Shown here one piece after another: positions 23,982 through 32,900 of a stretch of 64,000 nt of DNA; position 1 is the stretch's first letter; each line of letters opens with the position of its first letter. Under the pieces are notes generated by a model. The model had not been told where the DNA came from, searched no databases, and saw only the letters and a list, made by a program, of their open reading frames with translations. The translations under genes and the position numbers were made by a program. Origin of the DNA: Sphingopyxis sp. YR583 (lineage in GTDB: Bacteria; Pseudomonadota; Alphaproteobacteria; Sphingomonadales; Sphingomonadaceae); NCBI RefSeq assembly GCF_900108295.1, contig NZ_FNWK01000001.1:1922001-1986000 (forward strand), in the 5' to 3' direction.

Positions 23982-25301
23982 GGCTGGCGCCGATCGCCGC
24001 ATGGCGAGGTAGATCGGCAGGCCCGCCGCCGTCATCGCGAGGCTCCACAGGCTTGCTTCCAGCCCGGCGCCGTAAAAGGCCCAGGCGCTGTATAGAAAGC
24101 CGATGACGGTCGCGGCGGCGAAGCCCGCCGAAACCTTGATCGCGCCGCGCCGCTCGAGCAGCAGCGCGGCGGCGGCGCCGACGATGTAGAGGATGATCGC
24201 GGTCGAGGTCGTCACCTTGACCATGAAGGCGAAGAGGTCGGCGAGCCCGCGCGAATAATTGGCGTAGACGATCACGCTGGCAAGCGCGCTCGACACGATC
24301 TGGGTGATCCATGGCGACGCGAATTTATTATCGCGCGCGAAGGCGGCGGGGAGCAGGCACCGGTGCGCGAGGTCGCGCGGGATATCGCCTTGCAGCAGCA
24401 CGAAGCCGTTGAGCGCACCAAGCGCGGCAATCGCGGCGAACAGCGCAACGACCTGTCCTGCGCCCGGGCTCACCAGCCGCGAGAAGAAGGTCGCATAAGC
24501 GGCGTTCGAATCATGCAGCGCATCGACCGGTACCAGCAGCGTGACCGTCGTGCATGACAACAGATAGAGCAGGCCGACGGCCGCGGCGGCGATGACCGTC
24601 GCGCGCGGAACGGTGCGCTCGGGATCCTTGACCCGGTCGCTGACGACGCACGCGCTTTCGAAGCCGAGCAGCGCGAACAGGGTCAGTGTCGCGGCCGAAC
24701 TGACGCCCGACAGGCTGATCGGCTCGGTGCCCGCCATCGTCGGCGGCGGCGCCGCGCCCGTGCCGAGCGCCCAGACGCCGACGAACACCGCGCCGATCAC
24801 GGGGATCAGCTTGAGCCCGAGCGTCAGCAGTTGCGCGCCGCCCGCGCGGCGGACACCGAACAGGTTGACCAGCGTGAAGAACCAGATGCAGGCGATGGCG
24901 ATCAGCGCCGGCGCCGCGCCTTTTTCGCCGAGCCAGGGCATCAGAATCGACATGTTGCTGATCGCTGCGACCGCCAGTGTCGCCACCACCGTCCAGCAGC
25001 TGATCCAGTAACTCCACGCGACGATAAAGCCGGTTCCGGGACCGAAAGCCGAAGCGGCATAAGTAAAGGCGGCGCAGCCTTCGGGCAGCCTTCGCGCGAG
25101 CCGCGCGAAGACGACCGCGAGGCATAAAGTGCCCGCGATCGATACCCCCCAGCCGACGACGGCATTCCAGCCCAATGGGGCGAGATCGCGGGGGAGCAGG
25201 AATACGCCCGACCCGATCATATTGCCCATGCCGAGCGCGACGCACATCAAAAGGCCGAGCTTTTGGCCCGGCCTTTCGTTGTTGGTTGCGGTGTCGGTCA
25301 C
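23943..25301 (-). CDS. APC-superfamily amino acid/polyamine antiporter (AdiC/PotE-like)
   Basis: This 452-residue inner-membrane carrier has about twelve helices. The first carries ALGMGNMIGSGVFLLPRDLA, the unwound helix with the GSG substrate motif typical of AdiC, PotE and CadB antiporters. Those proteins exchange amino acids with amines, so the ligand is probably a cationic or zwitterionic nitrogen compound. It lies 4 bases after the TonB receptor gene and is almost certainly in the same transcript, which suggests one ligand crossing the outer and then the inner membrane. The tail-to-tail overlap of 39 bases with the oxidoreductase means the two converging transcripts are complementary there. 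Exact specificity is unknown. Confidence 0.87.
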   Translation of the reverse strand: MTDTATNNERPGQKLGLLMCVALGMGNMIGSGVFLLPRDLAPLGWNAVVGWGVSIAGTLCLAVVFARLARRLPEGCAAFTYAASAFGPGTGFIVAWSYWISCWTVVATLAVAAISNMSILMPWLGEKGAAPALIAIACIWFFTLVNLFGVRRAGGAQLLTLGLKLIPVIGAVFVGVWALGTGAAPPPTMAGTEPISLSGVSSAATLTLFALLGFESACVVSDRVKDPERTVPRATVIAAAAVGLLYLLSCTTVTLLVPVDALHDSNAAYATFFSRLVSPGAGQVVALFAAIAALGALNGFVLLQGDIPRDLAHRCLLPAAFARDNKFASPWITQIVSSALASVIVYANYSRGLADLFAFMVKVTTSTAIILYIVGAAAALLLERRGAIKVSAGFAAATVIGFLYSAWAFYGAGLEASLWSLAMTAAGLPIYLAMRRSAPALTPAGSKEAPIA

Positions 25302-25305
25302 CCGG

Positions 25306-27678
25306 TCAGAAATCCTTGCTGACCTTGATCCCGATCAGGCGCGGGCGGATGACATTGTCATAGAAGACCCCGCCATTGACGGTGTCGCCTTCGGCATCGC
25401 CGCAGATCGTTTCTCCGCACTGAACCGCGCTGTTGATGACCCCGCGGCTGTTGAACAAATTGGTCGCGAACAGTTCGGCAGTCCAGCTCTCGCCCTTGAC
25501 GCCAAAGCTGACGTCGGCGGTGGTATAGGCCTTGAAGTTGCCGACGATGTCGTTTTCGATGGTGCGCAAGTCCGACCGGCGCTTGCCGATATGGTTCAAC
25601 GCAAACTGGAAATGGCCATCGGTTCCCATCAGCGGGAATTCGTAGCGTGCAACGGCATTGCCCTTGAACTTCGCAGTGACCGGCAGACGCGAGCCCGACG
25701 GCGCGAGTTCGTCATTGCCGAGCGTCGTGCAGTCGAAATCGGCGTTGGCGATCGCGCAGAAGGGACGGCGGATCGTCGCGTCGTTGTAGCTACCACCAAA
25801 GCTCAAAGTCAGGCCGCCGGCGCGATAGTTGAGATCGGCCTCGATCCCGCGGATGCGCGCGATGCCCGCGTTGCGGACTTCGCTCAGCCCGTTCGCACCC
25901 AGGAAGGACAGCTGGATATTGTTCCAGTCCTCCTGATAGACCGCACCGTTGAAGCGGACATCGCCGAAGCTGGTTTTCCACCCCGCCTCATAATTGTCGA
26001 GCGTGTCGGATCCATAGGGCGGCAATGAACCGCGCCGGTTGATCCCGCCGGGGCGGAAACCACGCGACCAGGTCGCATAGACCATCACATCGTCGGTCAG
26101 CTTATAGGTCAGGTTCAGCTTGTGGATGAAGTCGGTTTTCTTCGTCCGTTTGTCGAGGTTGGTGCATGGCGATCCCGCGACCACCGCCGGCCCCTGACAG
26201 GCATAGACCGGATTGGTGCTGTAGCCGGGGTTGCTGTAGCCGAAAAAGCCGACGAGGCTGTTGTCGAACTTGTAGAGGCGGCCGCCGCCGGTCAGCGTCA
26301 ACTTGTCGGTGATGTCGAAGCTGAGTTCGCCAAAGGCGGCATAATCGCGGTCGACGCGAAGCTGCTTGGTCAGCCAGATATTATCGACGGTGCCCTGAAC
26401 CTGCAGATCGTCGGCGAGGTCGTCGATGATATAATGCTGTTCGATATTGTGCGACTGGCGCTGCCAGAACAGGCCGCCGATGAAGCGGACGCGCGCATCG
26501 ACGGGCGATGCGACGCGAATTTCGCCAAAGCTGCGCTTATAACGGTCGATGCCCTGAATATATTGGTTCGGGCTGATCAGGTCGCCGTCATTGTCCTCGA
26601 AATAGGCGCCCGATCCGTTGATCGCGTCGTAGAAATAGGCGTAGTCCGAATAATCGCTGTCGGTCAGCGTCTTGCGGCGAAGGTGGCCGCCGGTTGCGGT
26701 CAGATCCCAGTTGCCGATCTTGCCCTCGATCGTCAGCGCGGCCTGAATCCACTTATCGTCGCTGCGTTCGGGATTATATTGCACCGTTTGCAGGCTGCGC
26801 GTCACTGCGGCCGAGCGTTCCTGCGCAAAGCTGCCATTGGCTTTCTGGATCTGGCCCATCAGATTCGGGCGGATCGTCCAGTCGTCGTCGAGTTCGATGC
26901 CGAGCGCGACGCGCGCGCCATAGGTGTCGACGTCGTTATAATCCTTTTCGACGAAAGGCGCATTATTCTGGGTGATGCCGCTGGTAGGATAGGTGCGGCT
27001 GCCGGCGATATTGTCGATATAGCCCGCATCATGCCGATACCAGGCGACAAGGCGCAACGCCGCGCGCTCGCTGAGCGCCGCGTTGAGGAAACCCTCCGCG
27101 ACGCCGCCGATGCCGCCGCGCGAAACGGTGTTGAGCTCCAGCCCCGCCGAACCGTATGTCCCGCTGGTATCGGGCTGGTTTGTCACGAGCTTGATCGTCC
27201 CTGCCATCGAACTGGCGCCGTAGAGTGTGCCCTGCGGACCCGCGAGCGCCTCGACACGCGCGAGGTCATAGGCATGGATGTCGAGCGCGCCCTGGATGGT
27301 CGTGATCGGCATTTCGTCGAGATAGGTGCCGACGGTCGGCAGCGAGGTCGAGTGGTTGGCATTTTCGCCCGAGGCGACGCCGCGGAAATAGACCTGGCTG
27401 AAACCCGGCGCGAGCGTCTGGATGGTCACCGACGGCAGGAATTTGACGACGTCCTGGAATTCTTTGACCTGCAATTCGTCGAGCCGCTCAGTCCCGATCG
27501 CAGTGATCGCCAGCGGCACATCCTGCAGATTTTGTTCGCGTTTCGACGCGGTGACGACAATGTCGCGATCGTCGTCGGTATTGCTCTGCTGCGCGAGCGC
27601 CGCGCCCGACGTGCACAACATCGTGCTGCCCAACAGAAATGCACCGCCCTTGGTCAATACTGCCGATAGTTTCCGCAT
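25306..27678 (-). CDS. TonB-dependent outer-membrane receptor
   Basis: This 790-residue receptor has a signal peptide ending near SGAALAQQ and a TonB-box region DIVVTASKREQNLQDVPLAI. The plug carries VYFRGVASGENANH and GPQGTLYGASSMAGTIKLVT, and the barrel ends in an aromatic terminal strand (IGIKVSKDF, final Phe). This is the sphingomonad-type receptor often found with degradative genes rather than with siderophore genes. The ATG at 27678 is preceded by AGGGGGGAT; the frame stays open upstream without a ribosome site. It is followed after 4 bases by the permease and preceded at 141 bases by the TPR-sulfotransferase. It probably imports the substrate used by the convergent oxidative genes; this link is an inference from position. 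Confidence 0.92.
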   Translation of the reverse strand: MRKLSAVLTKGGAFLLGSTMLCTSGAALAQQSNTDDDRDIVVTASKREQNLQDVPLAITAIGTERLDELQVKEFQDVVKFLPSVTIQTLAPGFSQVYFRGVASGENANHSTSLPTVGTYLDEMPITTIQGALDIHAYDLARVEALAGPQGTLYGASSMAGTIKLVTNQPDTSGTYGSAGLELNTVSRGGIGGVAEGFLNAALSERAALRLVAWYRHDAGYIDNIAGSRTYPTSGITQNNAPFVEKDYNDVDTYGARVALGIELDDDWTIRPNLMGQIQKANGSFAQERSAAVTRSLQTVQYNPERSDDKWIQAALTIEGKIGNWDLTATGGHLRRKTLTDSDYSDYAYFYDAINGSGAYFEDNDGDLISPNQYIQGIDRYKRSFGEIRVASPVDARVRFIGGLFWQRQSHNIEQHYIIDDLADDLQVQGTVDNIWLTKQLRVDRDYAAFGELSFDITDKLTLTGGGRLYKFDNSLVGFFGYSNPGYSTNPVYACQGPAVVAGSPCTNLDKRTKKTDFIHKLNLTYKLTDDVMVYATWSRGFRPGGINRRGSLPPYGSDTLDNYEAGWKTSFGDVRFNGAVYQEDWNNIQLSFLGANGLSEVRNAGIARIRGIEADLNYRAGGLTLSFGGSYNDATIRRPFCAIANADFDCTTLGNDELAPSGSRLPVTAKFKGNAVARYEFPLMGTDGHFQFALNHIGKRRSDLRTIENDIVGNFKAYTTADVSFGVKGESWTAELFATNLFNSRGVINSAVQCGETICGDAEGDTVNGGVFYDNVIRPRLIGIKVSKDF

Positions 27679-27786
27679 GGAATCCCCCCTTGATGACAGC
27701 TGTATGACGCGAACATGACGCGCCGTAGCGCAAGCGCAAGCATTGTTGTGCAGTGCGGCAGTCGTTGGTTGAAAATGTCGTGCGCT

Positions 27787-27802
27787 GTTGCCGAAAGGCA
27801 AC
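27787..27802. other. Tetraloop hairpin between sulfotransferase and receptor genes
   Basis: A perfect 6-bp stem (GTTGCC and GGCAAC) with the loop GAAA on the plus strand lies in the 141-base gap. On the transcribed minus strand it has no T run, so it is more likely a processing or attenuation element, or chance, than a strong terminator. Confidence 0.3.
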
Positions 27803-27819
27803 GTTTTGTCGCGGGGGCG

Positions 27820-29640
27820 TTACCGGAAAGCGGCGGGAGTCGCCGGATAGGCGTCGAGAACCGGTCCGAGCGCGCGTTTCAGGGGATCGAGCCATTCTTC
27901 ATAGGGCCGCCACTGGTCCACGCCGTCGCGATTGATCGGTTTGCGCACCTGCTCGCTCGACGCCGTCCGCACCGCGCGCGCATTGGTGTGGAACGCCATG
28001 CACGCGTCTTCGAAGGGCTGGCCCAGAAAGGCGAGCATCGACCGCACTTCGCTTTCGGGATCGTCGAGCAAAGCCTCGTGAATGACGCGGTGGATGCGGC
28101 CGGGCTGGACCGCGTCGATGTGCGCCATCAGGCGGACATAGTCTCGATAATATCCGCCGATATCGGAAAGGCCGTAACTGAACGACTGACCCTTCGCGAA
28201 ATGCTGGCGGAAGTTGGAAAAACAGCAGTCGAGCGGATGCCGCCGCGCGTCGATGATTTTCGCATTGGGCAGGACGACGCGGATGAAGGCGGTGTAGAGC
28301 CAGTTGTTCGGCAGCTTGTCGATATAGAAGGGCTTGCCGGTCTTGCGCTGGACCGCGGTGCGCTGAAGGAAGGCCGCGCCCAATTCGGCCAGCCGTTCGG
28401 GCGGTGTTTCGGCCAGTGCATCGATCCAGCGGCGCCCGTCGTCATATTTTTCGCGGCCGAGCCCAAGCGCAAGCGCGGGAATGTCCGGAAGCTCCATCGT
28501 CCCTTCGATTGCCGAATGACAGCTAAGGATCTGTTCGATCAGCGTCGACCCCGCGCGCGGCATGCCGAGGATGAAGACGGGATCGGAGGCCGGGTCGCCC
28601 GCGTCGGCGCGCGCCGCGAAAAATTCGGGGGTGCAGGCGGCGATGATCGCATCGACCGCCGCCGTCGTTTCGGTTGCGCGATAGCCGAGTTGCGTCGAGC
28701 GGATCGCGTTGCCCGCGGCATAATGGCGGAACGCCGGTTCATGCTCGCCGGCATCGTCATACGCCTTGCCGAGCGCGAAATGGAGGTGCAGCCGGTCGTC
28801 GGCGCGCGCGTCGCTATCTGTACCGGTGCCGATATCGTCGAGGGCGGTTTCCATCGCGGTCCGGTCATCGCCATCGAAGCGGATCGTCTTGAGGTTGGCG
28901 AGGCTCCACCAGATTTCGCCGAGTCCCGGTTCGGCCGCGAGTCCATGGCGATAGGCCGCGATGCTGTCGTCCTGTCGCCCGACGGTCTTGAGCATGTGGC
29001 CATAGCTCATCCACAATTTCGCATGGCCGGGAAAGCGGCGGGTCAGTTCCTCATAGAGCGCAAGCGCCTCGTCATAACCGCCGATGCGGCCGAGCGCGGC
29101 GGCGCGCAAATTGGCGTGCGCCGGATTGTCGGGATCGTCGCCGAGCACCGCATCGAGCATGTCGGAGGCCTCGGCAAAGCGGTTCTGCTTGTAATAGACC
29201 GTCGCGAGATTGGCGCGCGCGGCACCGAAACCGGGCGCGAGTTGCAACGCGCGCGTCAGCAATTTTTCGGCGTCCTCATACCGCCCGATCCGTCCCGCGA
29301 CTTCGGCCAGCATGCGGATCGCGGCGACGTCGGTCGCATCTTCGCGGAGGCGCTGGCGGAGCGCGCTTTCGGCATCGGGTAGCCGGTTCTCGGCGAGGGC
29401 AAGGGCGGCATCCACCATCGCCTCGTCATGGATCGTCGCGCCGACGGCATCGAGCGACGCGGCCTGTGCCTCGGTCTCGCGGCCCAGCGCGCGCAGCGCA
29501 TGCGCGGCAAGGCGATGCGCCGCCGCCGATGTCGGGACCGCGTCGATGATCGCCCGCGCCTGCGCAAGTGCGGCGGCGGGCTCGCCGGTCAGAAGCTGGC
29601 GGGCGTTGGCGAGCGCCTGATCGATCGTGACGGTCGCCAA
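27820..29640 (-). CDS. TPR-repeat sulfotransferase-family protein
   Basis: This 606-residue protein has tetratricopeptide repeats over roughly residues 1-330 and a sulfotransferase-like domain from about residue 350. The phosphosulfate-binding loop is FILGMPRAGSTLIEQIL near residues 357-373. Such TPR-sulfotransferases are common in sphingomonads and caulobacters and are often coded beside a TonB receptor, as here, but their acceptor is unknown. The start appears to be TTG at 29640, the first possible start in the frame, 10 bases after the DsbA-like gene; the first ATG is far inside the conserved repeats. Co-transcription with the DsbA-like gene is likely. A 141-base gap with a hairpin separates it from the receptor. 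Confidence 0.85.
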   Translation of the reverse strand: MATVTIDQALANARQLLTGEPAAALAQARAIIDAVPTSAAAHRLAAHALRALGRETEAQAASLDAVGATIHDEAMVDAALALAENRLPDAESALRQRLREDATDVAAIRMLAEVAGRIGRYEDAEKLLTRALQLAPGFGAARANLATVYYKQNRFAEASDMLDAVLGDDPDNPAHANLRAAALGRIGGYDEALALYEELTRRFPGHAKLWMSYGHMLKTVGRQDDSIAAYRHGLAAEPGLGEIWWSLANLKTIRFDGDDRTAMETALDDIGTGTDSDARADDRLHLHFALGKAYDDAGEHEPAFRHYAAGNAIRSTQLGYRATETTAAVDAIIAACTPEFFAARADAGDPASDPVFILGMPRAGSTLIEQILSCHSAIEGTMELPDIPALALGLGREKYDDGRRWIDALAETPPERLAELGAAFLQRTAVQRKTGKPFYIDKLPNNWLYTAFIRVVLPNAKIIDARRHPLDCCFSNFRQHFAKGQSFSYGLSDIGGYYRDYVRLMAHIDAVQPGRIHRVIHEALLDDPESEVRSMLAFLGQPFEDACMAFHTNARAVRTASSEQVRKPINRDGVDQWRPYEEWLDPLKRALGPVLDAYPATPAAFR

Positions 29641-29650
29641 GCTCGCTGTC

Positions 29651-31258
29651 TCAGCTTTTCGCCGCGCGGGCCTTCGCGACCGCCTGCTTCAACGCGTCAT
29701 ATCCGATCTGGCCCTGGAACAGCTGGTTGCCGACGATCCAGGTCGGGGTGGCGTTGAGCTGGAGCTGGGTCGCGATCGCGAGATTGCTGTCGAGCTCGCG
29801 CTGGAACAGCGCCTCGTTCGCGGTCGCGTCGGCGGTGCCGTCGGTAACGACCCCGACCTTTTCGGCCGCCGCTGCAATCGCCGACTTGTCAAGCGAACCC
29901 GCCGCGAACATCGCATGGTGGAAGGCATCATATTTGCCCTGCCGGGCTGCGGCGAGTGCCATGATCGCGGCATCGCGGCTCTGCGGCGCGATGATCGGCA
30001 GTTCGCGGAACACGACTTTCAGTCGCTTGTCCTCGCGGATCAGCCGGTCGACGTCGGGTACGCTCGCGCGGCAGAAGCCGCAGGCATAATCGGTGAATAC
30101 GACCAATGTGACGTCGCCGTCGGCATTGCCCGCCCACGCGCCCGCATAGGGCTTTTCAAGCGCCGGGCGGATCGCGTCGATGGCCTTGGCGATTTCGCCA
30201 TTGCGTTGCGCTTCGAGCGCTTCGGGAATGATCTGCGGGTTCGCCTTGATATAATCGGCGACTACGCCCTCGACCTCACTCTTGCTCATCCCGCCGCCGA
30301 AGCGCCCGCCGAGCCAGAAAACGGCGGCGAGCAGGAGTATCCCGCCCGCAGCCATGGCCCATGGGCGCGTTGAAACGCCTTCCATCCCCATCCCCTTTAT
30401 TTGCGGCAAGCTCTGCGCTGACATCGCCTTGGTCGTTGCGGCCTTTTTCTCCGCCGGCGCGATCGGCGAACGATCGTCACCCTCCATCGTGTGGATACTG
30501 TCTGCCGGCGCGGGTTTCGCCAGGGCCGGAATTGCGGCTTCGCCCGCAAAGAGCGGCAGGTCCGGCGCGGCAGGCGCGTTCGCCTGTGCGGCGGCGGCTT
30601 CCTCGCGCGCGAGCAATTGTTCGAGACCGGAGGGCGGCGGCGCCAATTCCTCGCGCGGCGCAGGGCGCAGCTTGCTCGCCGCATCGCCGATCCCGTCGCG
30701 CAGGCTCTCGCCACTCGCCTTGGCGATATCGACGACGCCGGCCTTTGTCTTGCCGGCGACTTCGCCGAGACCGCGCCCGGCCTCGCTCGACAATTTGCGC
30801 GCCTTGTCGCCAAGCGCCATCTTCTCCCACGCCTCGCCGCTCGCCTTTGCTGCGGCGCGGCCGGCTTGTGCCGATCCGCGTCCGGCGGCGCGCGCGGCGC
30901 GCGCGGTGAGGACGCCGGTCTTCGAGGCGAATTCGCGTGAACGGCGCGGGATTTCCATCGCTTCGACGCGCGCGGGAATATCGGCGCGGTCGCCGACACG
31001 GATCGTCCAGTCAGCGAAGGCTTCGGCGCCGTCACGGATGCGATCCCACAGATTCGCGGCGCCCGCCTTGATCGCTTCGGGCTTCACCAGCGGATCGCGC
31101 GGCTTTTCGGTCTTGCTATAGCGCGTGAGGTCGATGCCGACCGGGGGCTCCTCTTTCGGTTTGGCCAGTCCCTCGTCATGCGCAGGCGCGCCGCCTGTCG
31201 GCGTCGACGCGGGGTCGCGCAGCCATGGCTGGTAATAATCGTCTTTTCTGTCAGTCAC
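29651..31258 (-). CDS. Membrane-anchored DsbA-family thiol oxidoreductase with long N-terminal extension
   Basis: This 535-residue protein has three parts. Residues 1-300 are hydrophilic, rich in Ala, Lys and Glu, with amphipathic helical stretches such as ARAAGRGSAQAGRAAAKASG and no domain I recognise. Residues about 302-324 are one transmembrane helix. Residues about 340-535 form a thioredoxin-fold DsbA domain with active site C393-G-F-C396 and the cis-proline segment NATPTWIVG. Ordinary DsbA proteins of this type have about 220-260 residues, so this is double length, with the extra half predicted in the cytoplasm and the redox domain in the periplasm. A shorter form starting near residue 288 is possible. 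It follows the M48 protease gene by 56 bases and precedes the sulfotransferase by 10. Confidence 0.85.
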   Translation of the reverse strand: MTDRKDDYYQPWLRDPASTPTGGAPAHDEGLAKPKEEPPVGIDLTRYSKTEKPRDPLVKPEAIKAGAANLWDRIRDGAEAFADWTIRVGDRADIPARVEAMEIPRRSREFASKTGVLTARAARAAGRGSAQAGRAAAKASGEAWEKMALGDKARKLSSEAGRGLGEVAGKTKAGVVDIAKASGESLRDGIGDAASKLRPAPREELAPPPSGLEQLLAREEAAAAQANAPAAPDLPLFAGEAAIPALAKPAPADSIHTMEGDDRSPIAPAEKKAATTKAMSAQSLPQIKGMGMEGVSTRPWAMAAGGILLLAAVFWLGGRFGGGMSKSEVEGVVADYIKANPQIIPEALEAQRNGEIAKAIDAIRPALEKPYAGAWAGNADGDVTLVVFTDYACGFCRASVPDVDRLIREDKRLKVVFRELPIIAPQSRDAAIMALAAARQGKYDAFHHAMFAAGSLDKSAIAAAAEKVGVVTDGTADATANEALFQRELDSNLAIATQLQLNATPTWIVGNQLFQGQIGYDALKQAVAKARAAKS

Positions 31259-31314
31259 TTGTTGCCCTTGCGCATCATCATTGGCGATGCGGTCCCCGCT
31301 TTTTCCGGTTGAAT

Positions 31315-32718
31315 CTAACGCCGTTTGCGCTCGCGTTCCACCTCGGCGCGAGCGACCAGTGAAATATCCTGTGCACGGATCCAGTCGGGCGAGCCCTGGG
31401 GCAAGCCCTGCATCGCCAGTTCGGCATTACGCAGTGCGAGCCCCGACTGTCCACCCTGAAGACTGTAACGTTCGGCCGAGGCGAGCGCGGCGCGCGCCTG
31501 ATCGCCCTTGTTCGCATAGACGATGCCAAGCTGATACCAGGCGAAGGGATTCTGGTTGTCGAGCGCGACCGCGGTTTTCAGCACCTCTTCGGCTTCGGCA
31601 TAATTGGCCGGATCCTCGGTCGCGATCAGCGCATGGCCCAGCGTGGCGCTGATCAACGGTTGCGATCGCGACAGGCTGACCGCCCTGCGCAGCGCCGGGA
31701 TCGCTTCCTTCGGCCGTCCCGATTCGAGCAGCACCTGACCTTCGAGTTCGAGGAAATAGGGATCGTTCGGGCTCGTCGCGAGCAGGCCTTCGACCTCGGT
31801 CAAAGCCTTTTGCGGATAGGCGCTCTTGTGCCAGGCATAGGCACGCGCATATCGCGCCGGGATGGTCGTATTGCTCTCGGGGAATTTGCGCAGCGTCCGT
31901 TCGGGCTCGGCCATATAGCCCGACAGCTTGGCCTTGATCCGCTGGAAGCGCGCCTCGATCTTCGGGTCGGCGGGCTTTTCCCATGCGGGATCGATAACAT
32001 AGACCTCGCGCAGCGCCTGAATGCGGTCGCCCGACATCGGATGGGTGCGGCCATAGGCCTGATCGTCGTCCTGCTTGACCCCGTACCGAAATTCGAGATT
32101 TTGCAGCTTCTTGAAAAAGGCAAGGCTGCCGCGACCGCTGATCCCGGCCTTTGACAGATATTGTGCACCGGCGGCGTCGGCAGTCGATTCCTGCACCCGG
32201 CTGAACGCGAGGAATTTGCCGAGCGCGGCCTGTTGTCCCGCCATCATGATCCCCATGCCGGCTTCGCCGCCCCCCGCCGCGATCGCCGCGGCCCCGAGCA
32301 GCAGGCTGAGCAGGGAGATGTTCGTCGCCGCCTTGGCGCCGTCGTTCACGCGGATCGCGTGGCCACCCATGACATGGCCCAGTTCGTGGGCGAGCACGCC
32401 TTGTACCTCTTCGGCGCTGTCGGCGGCTTCGATCAACCCGCTGAAGACATAGATGTCCTGGCTTCCGGCGACAAAGGCGTTGATGCTGCGGTCGCCGAGC
32501 AGATGGACGCGCACCTGCCCGGGCTTGAGCCCCGCGGCGACGAGCAGCGGGTCCATCATGTCCTGGAACAAGGCCTCTGTTTCGGCGTCGCGCAGGATCG
32601 ACTGTGCCGCCGCCGGACGCATCGCGATGGCGAACATCGCAAGCAATGTCAGCGCGATACGAAAAATGGCGCGCAGCCTGTGCGCACCGCACGCGGGCGG
32701 CGGGAAGGGGGCAGTCAT
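31315..32718 (-). CDS. M48-family metalloprotease with TPR repeats (BepA-like)
   Basis: This 467-residue periplasmic zinc protease resembles BepA/YfgC, which helps assemble or degrade outer-membrane proteins such as LptD and BamA. A signal peptide ends near MRPAAAQS. The zinc site H111-E-L-G-H115 lies in LAHELGHVMGGHAIR, with the third ligand in the ESTADAAG segment. TPR repeats fill the C-terminal half (about residues 290-440). I chose the ATG at 32718, preceded by GAGGCGGGG; an ATG at 32763 has no ribosome site. The DsbA-like gene follows on the same strand. BepA works on disulfide-bonded LptD in E. coli, which makes the neighbouring thiol oxidoreductase a sensible partner, though that is an inference. 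Confidence 0.92.
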   Translation of the reverse strand: MTAPFPPPACGAHRLRAIFRIALTLLAMFAIAMRPAAAQSILRDAETEALFQDMMDPLLVAAGLKPGQVRVHLLGDRSINAFVAGSQDIYVFSGLIEAADSAEEVQGVLAHELGHVMGGHAIRVNDGAKAATNISLLSLLLGAAAIAAGGGEAGMGIMMAGQQAALGKFLAFSRVQESTADAAGAQYLSKAGISGRGSLAFFKKLQNLEFRYGVKQDDDQAYGRTHPMSGDRIQALREVYVIDPAWEKPADPKIEARFQRIKAKLSGYMAEPERTLRKFPESNTTIPARYARAYAWHKSAYPQKALTEVEGLLATSPNDPYFLELEGQVLLESGRPKEAIPALRRAVSLSRSQPLISATLGHALIATEDPANYAEAEEVLKTAVALDNQNPFAWYQLGIVYANKGDQARAALASAERYSLQGGQSGLALRNAELAMQGLPQGSPDWIRAQDISLVARAEVERERKRR

Positions 32719-32846
32719 CCCCGCCTCTCTTGCGCCGCGCGCCTGAACCCCGAGTGAAGCCATAAGGGCTTATTGGGGGGCAGGTCGCGCGGACGCAAGG
32801 TGCAGATCATGCTTATGCGATCAATCGGCCCCGATCAGTCACAGCA

Positions 32847-32900
32847 CGATCGGTTTGCCCGATCAATTGCCGCCCGATCGGTTCGGCCGATCAATTGCCG
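32847..32900. repeat. Tandem 26-bp palindromic repeats at the 3' end of rne
   Basis: Two copies of a 26-bp unit lie at 32847-32872 and 32875-32900 (period 28) and agree at 24 of 26 bases. Each contains the inverted repeat GATCGG...CCGATC and can fold into a hairpin. The second copy includes the last codons and stop of rne. A third, degenerate hairpin (ATCGG...CCGAT) lies at about 32824-32835. On the rne transcript these would be serial stem-loops just after the stop, suited to 3'-end protection or termination. Confidence 0.7.

Noticed and set aside
27787..27802. Hairpin as terminator of the sulfotransferase gene
   Set aside because: There is no T run on the transcribed strand, so it is listed only as a structure.
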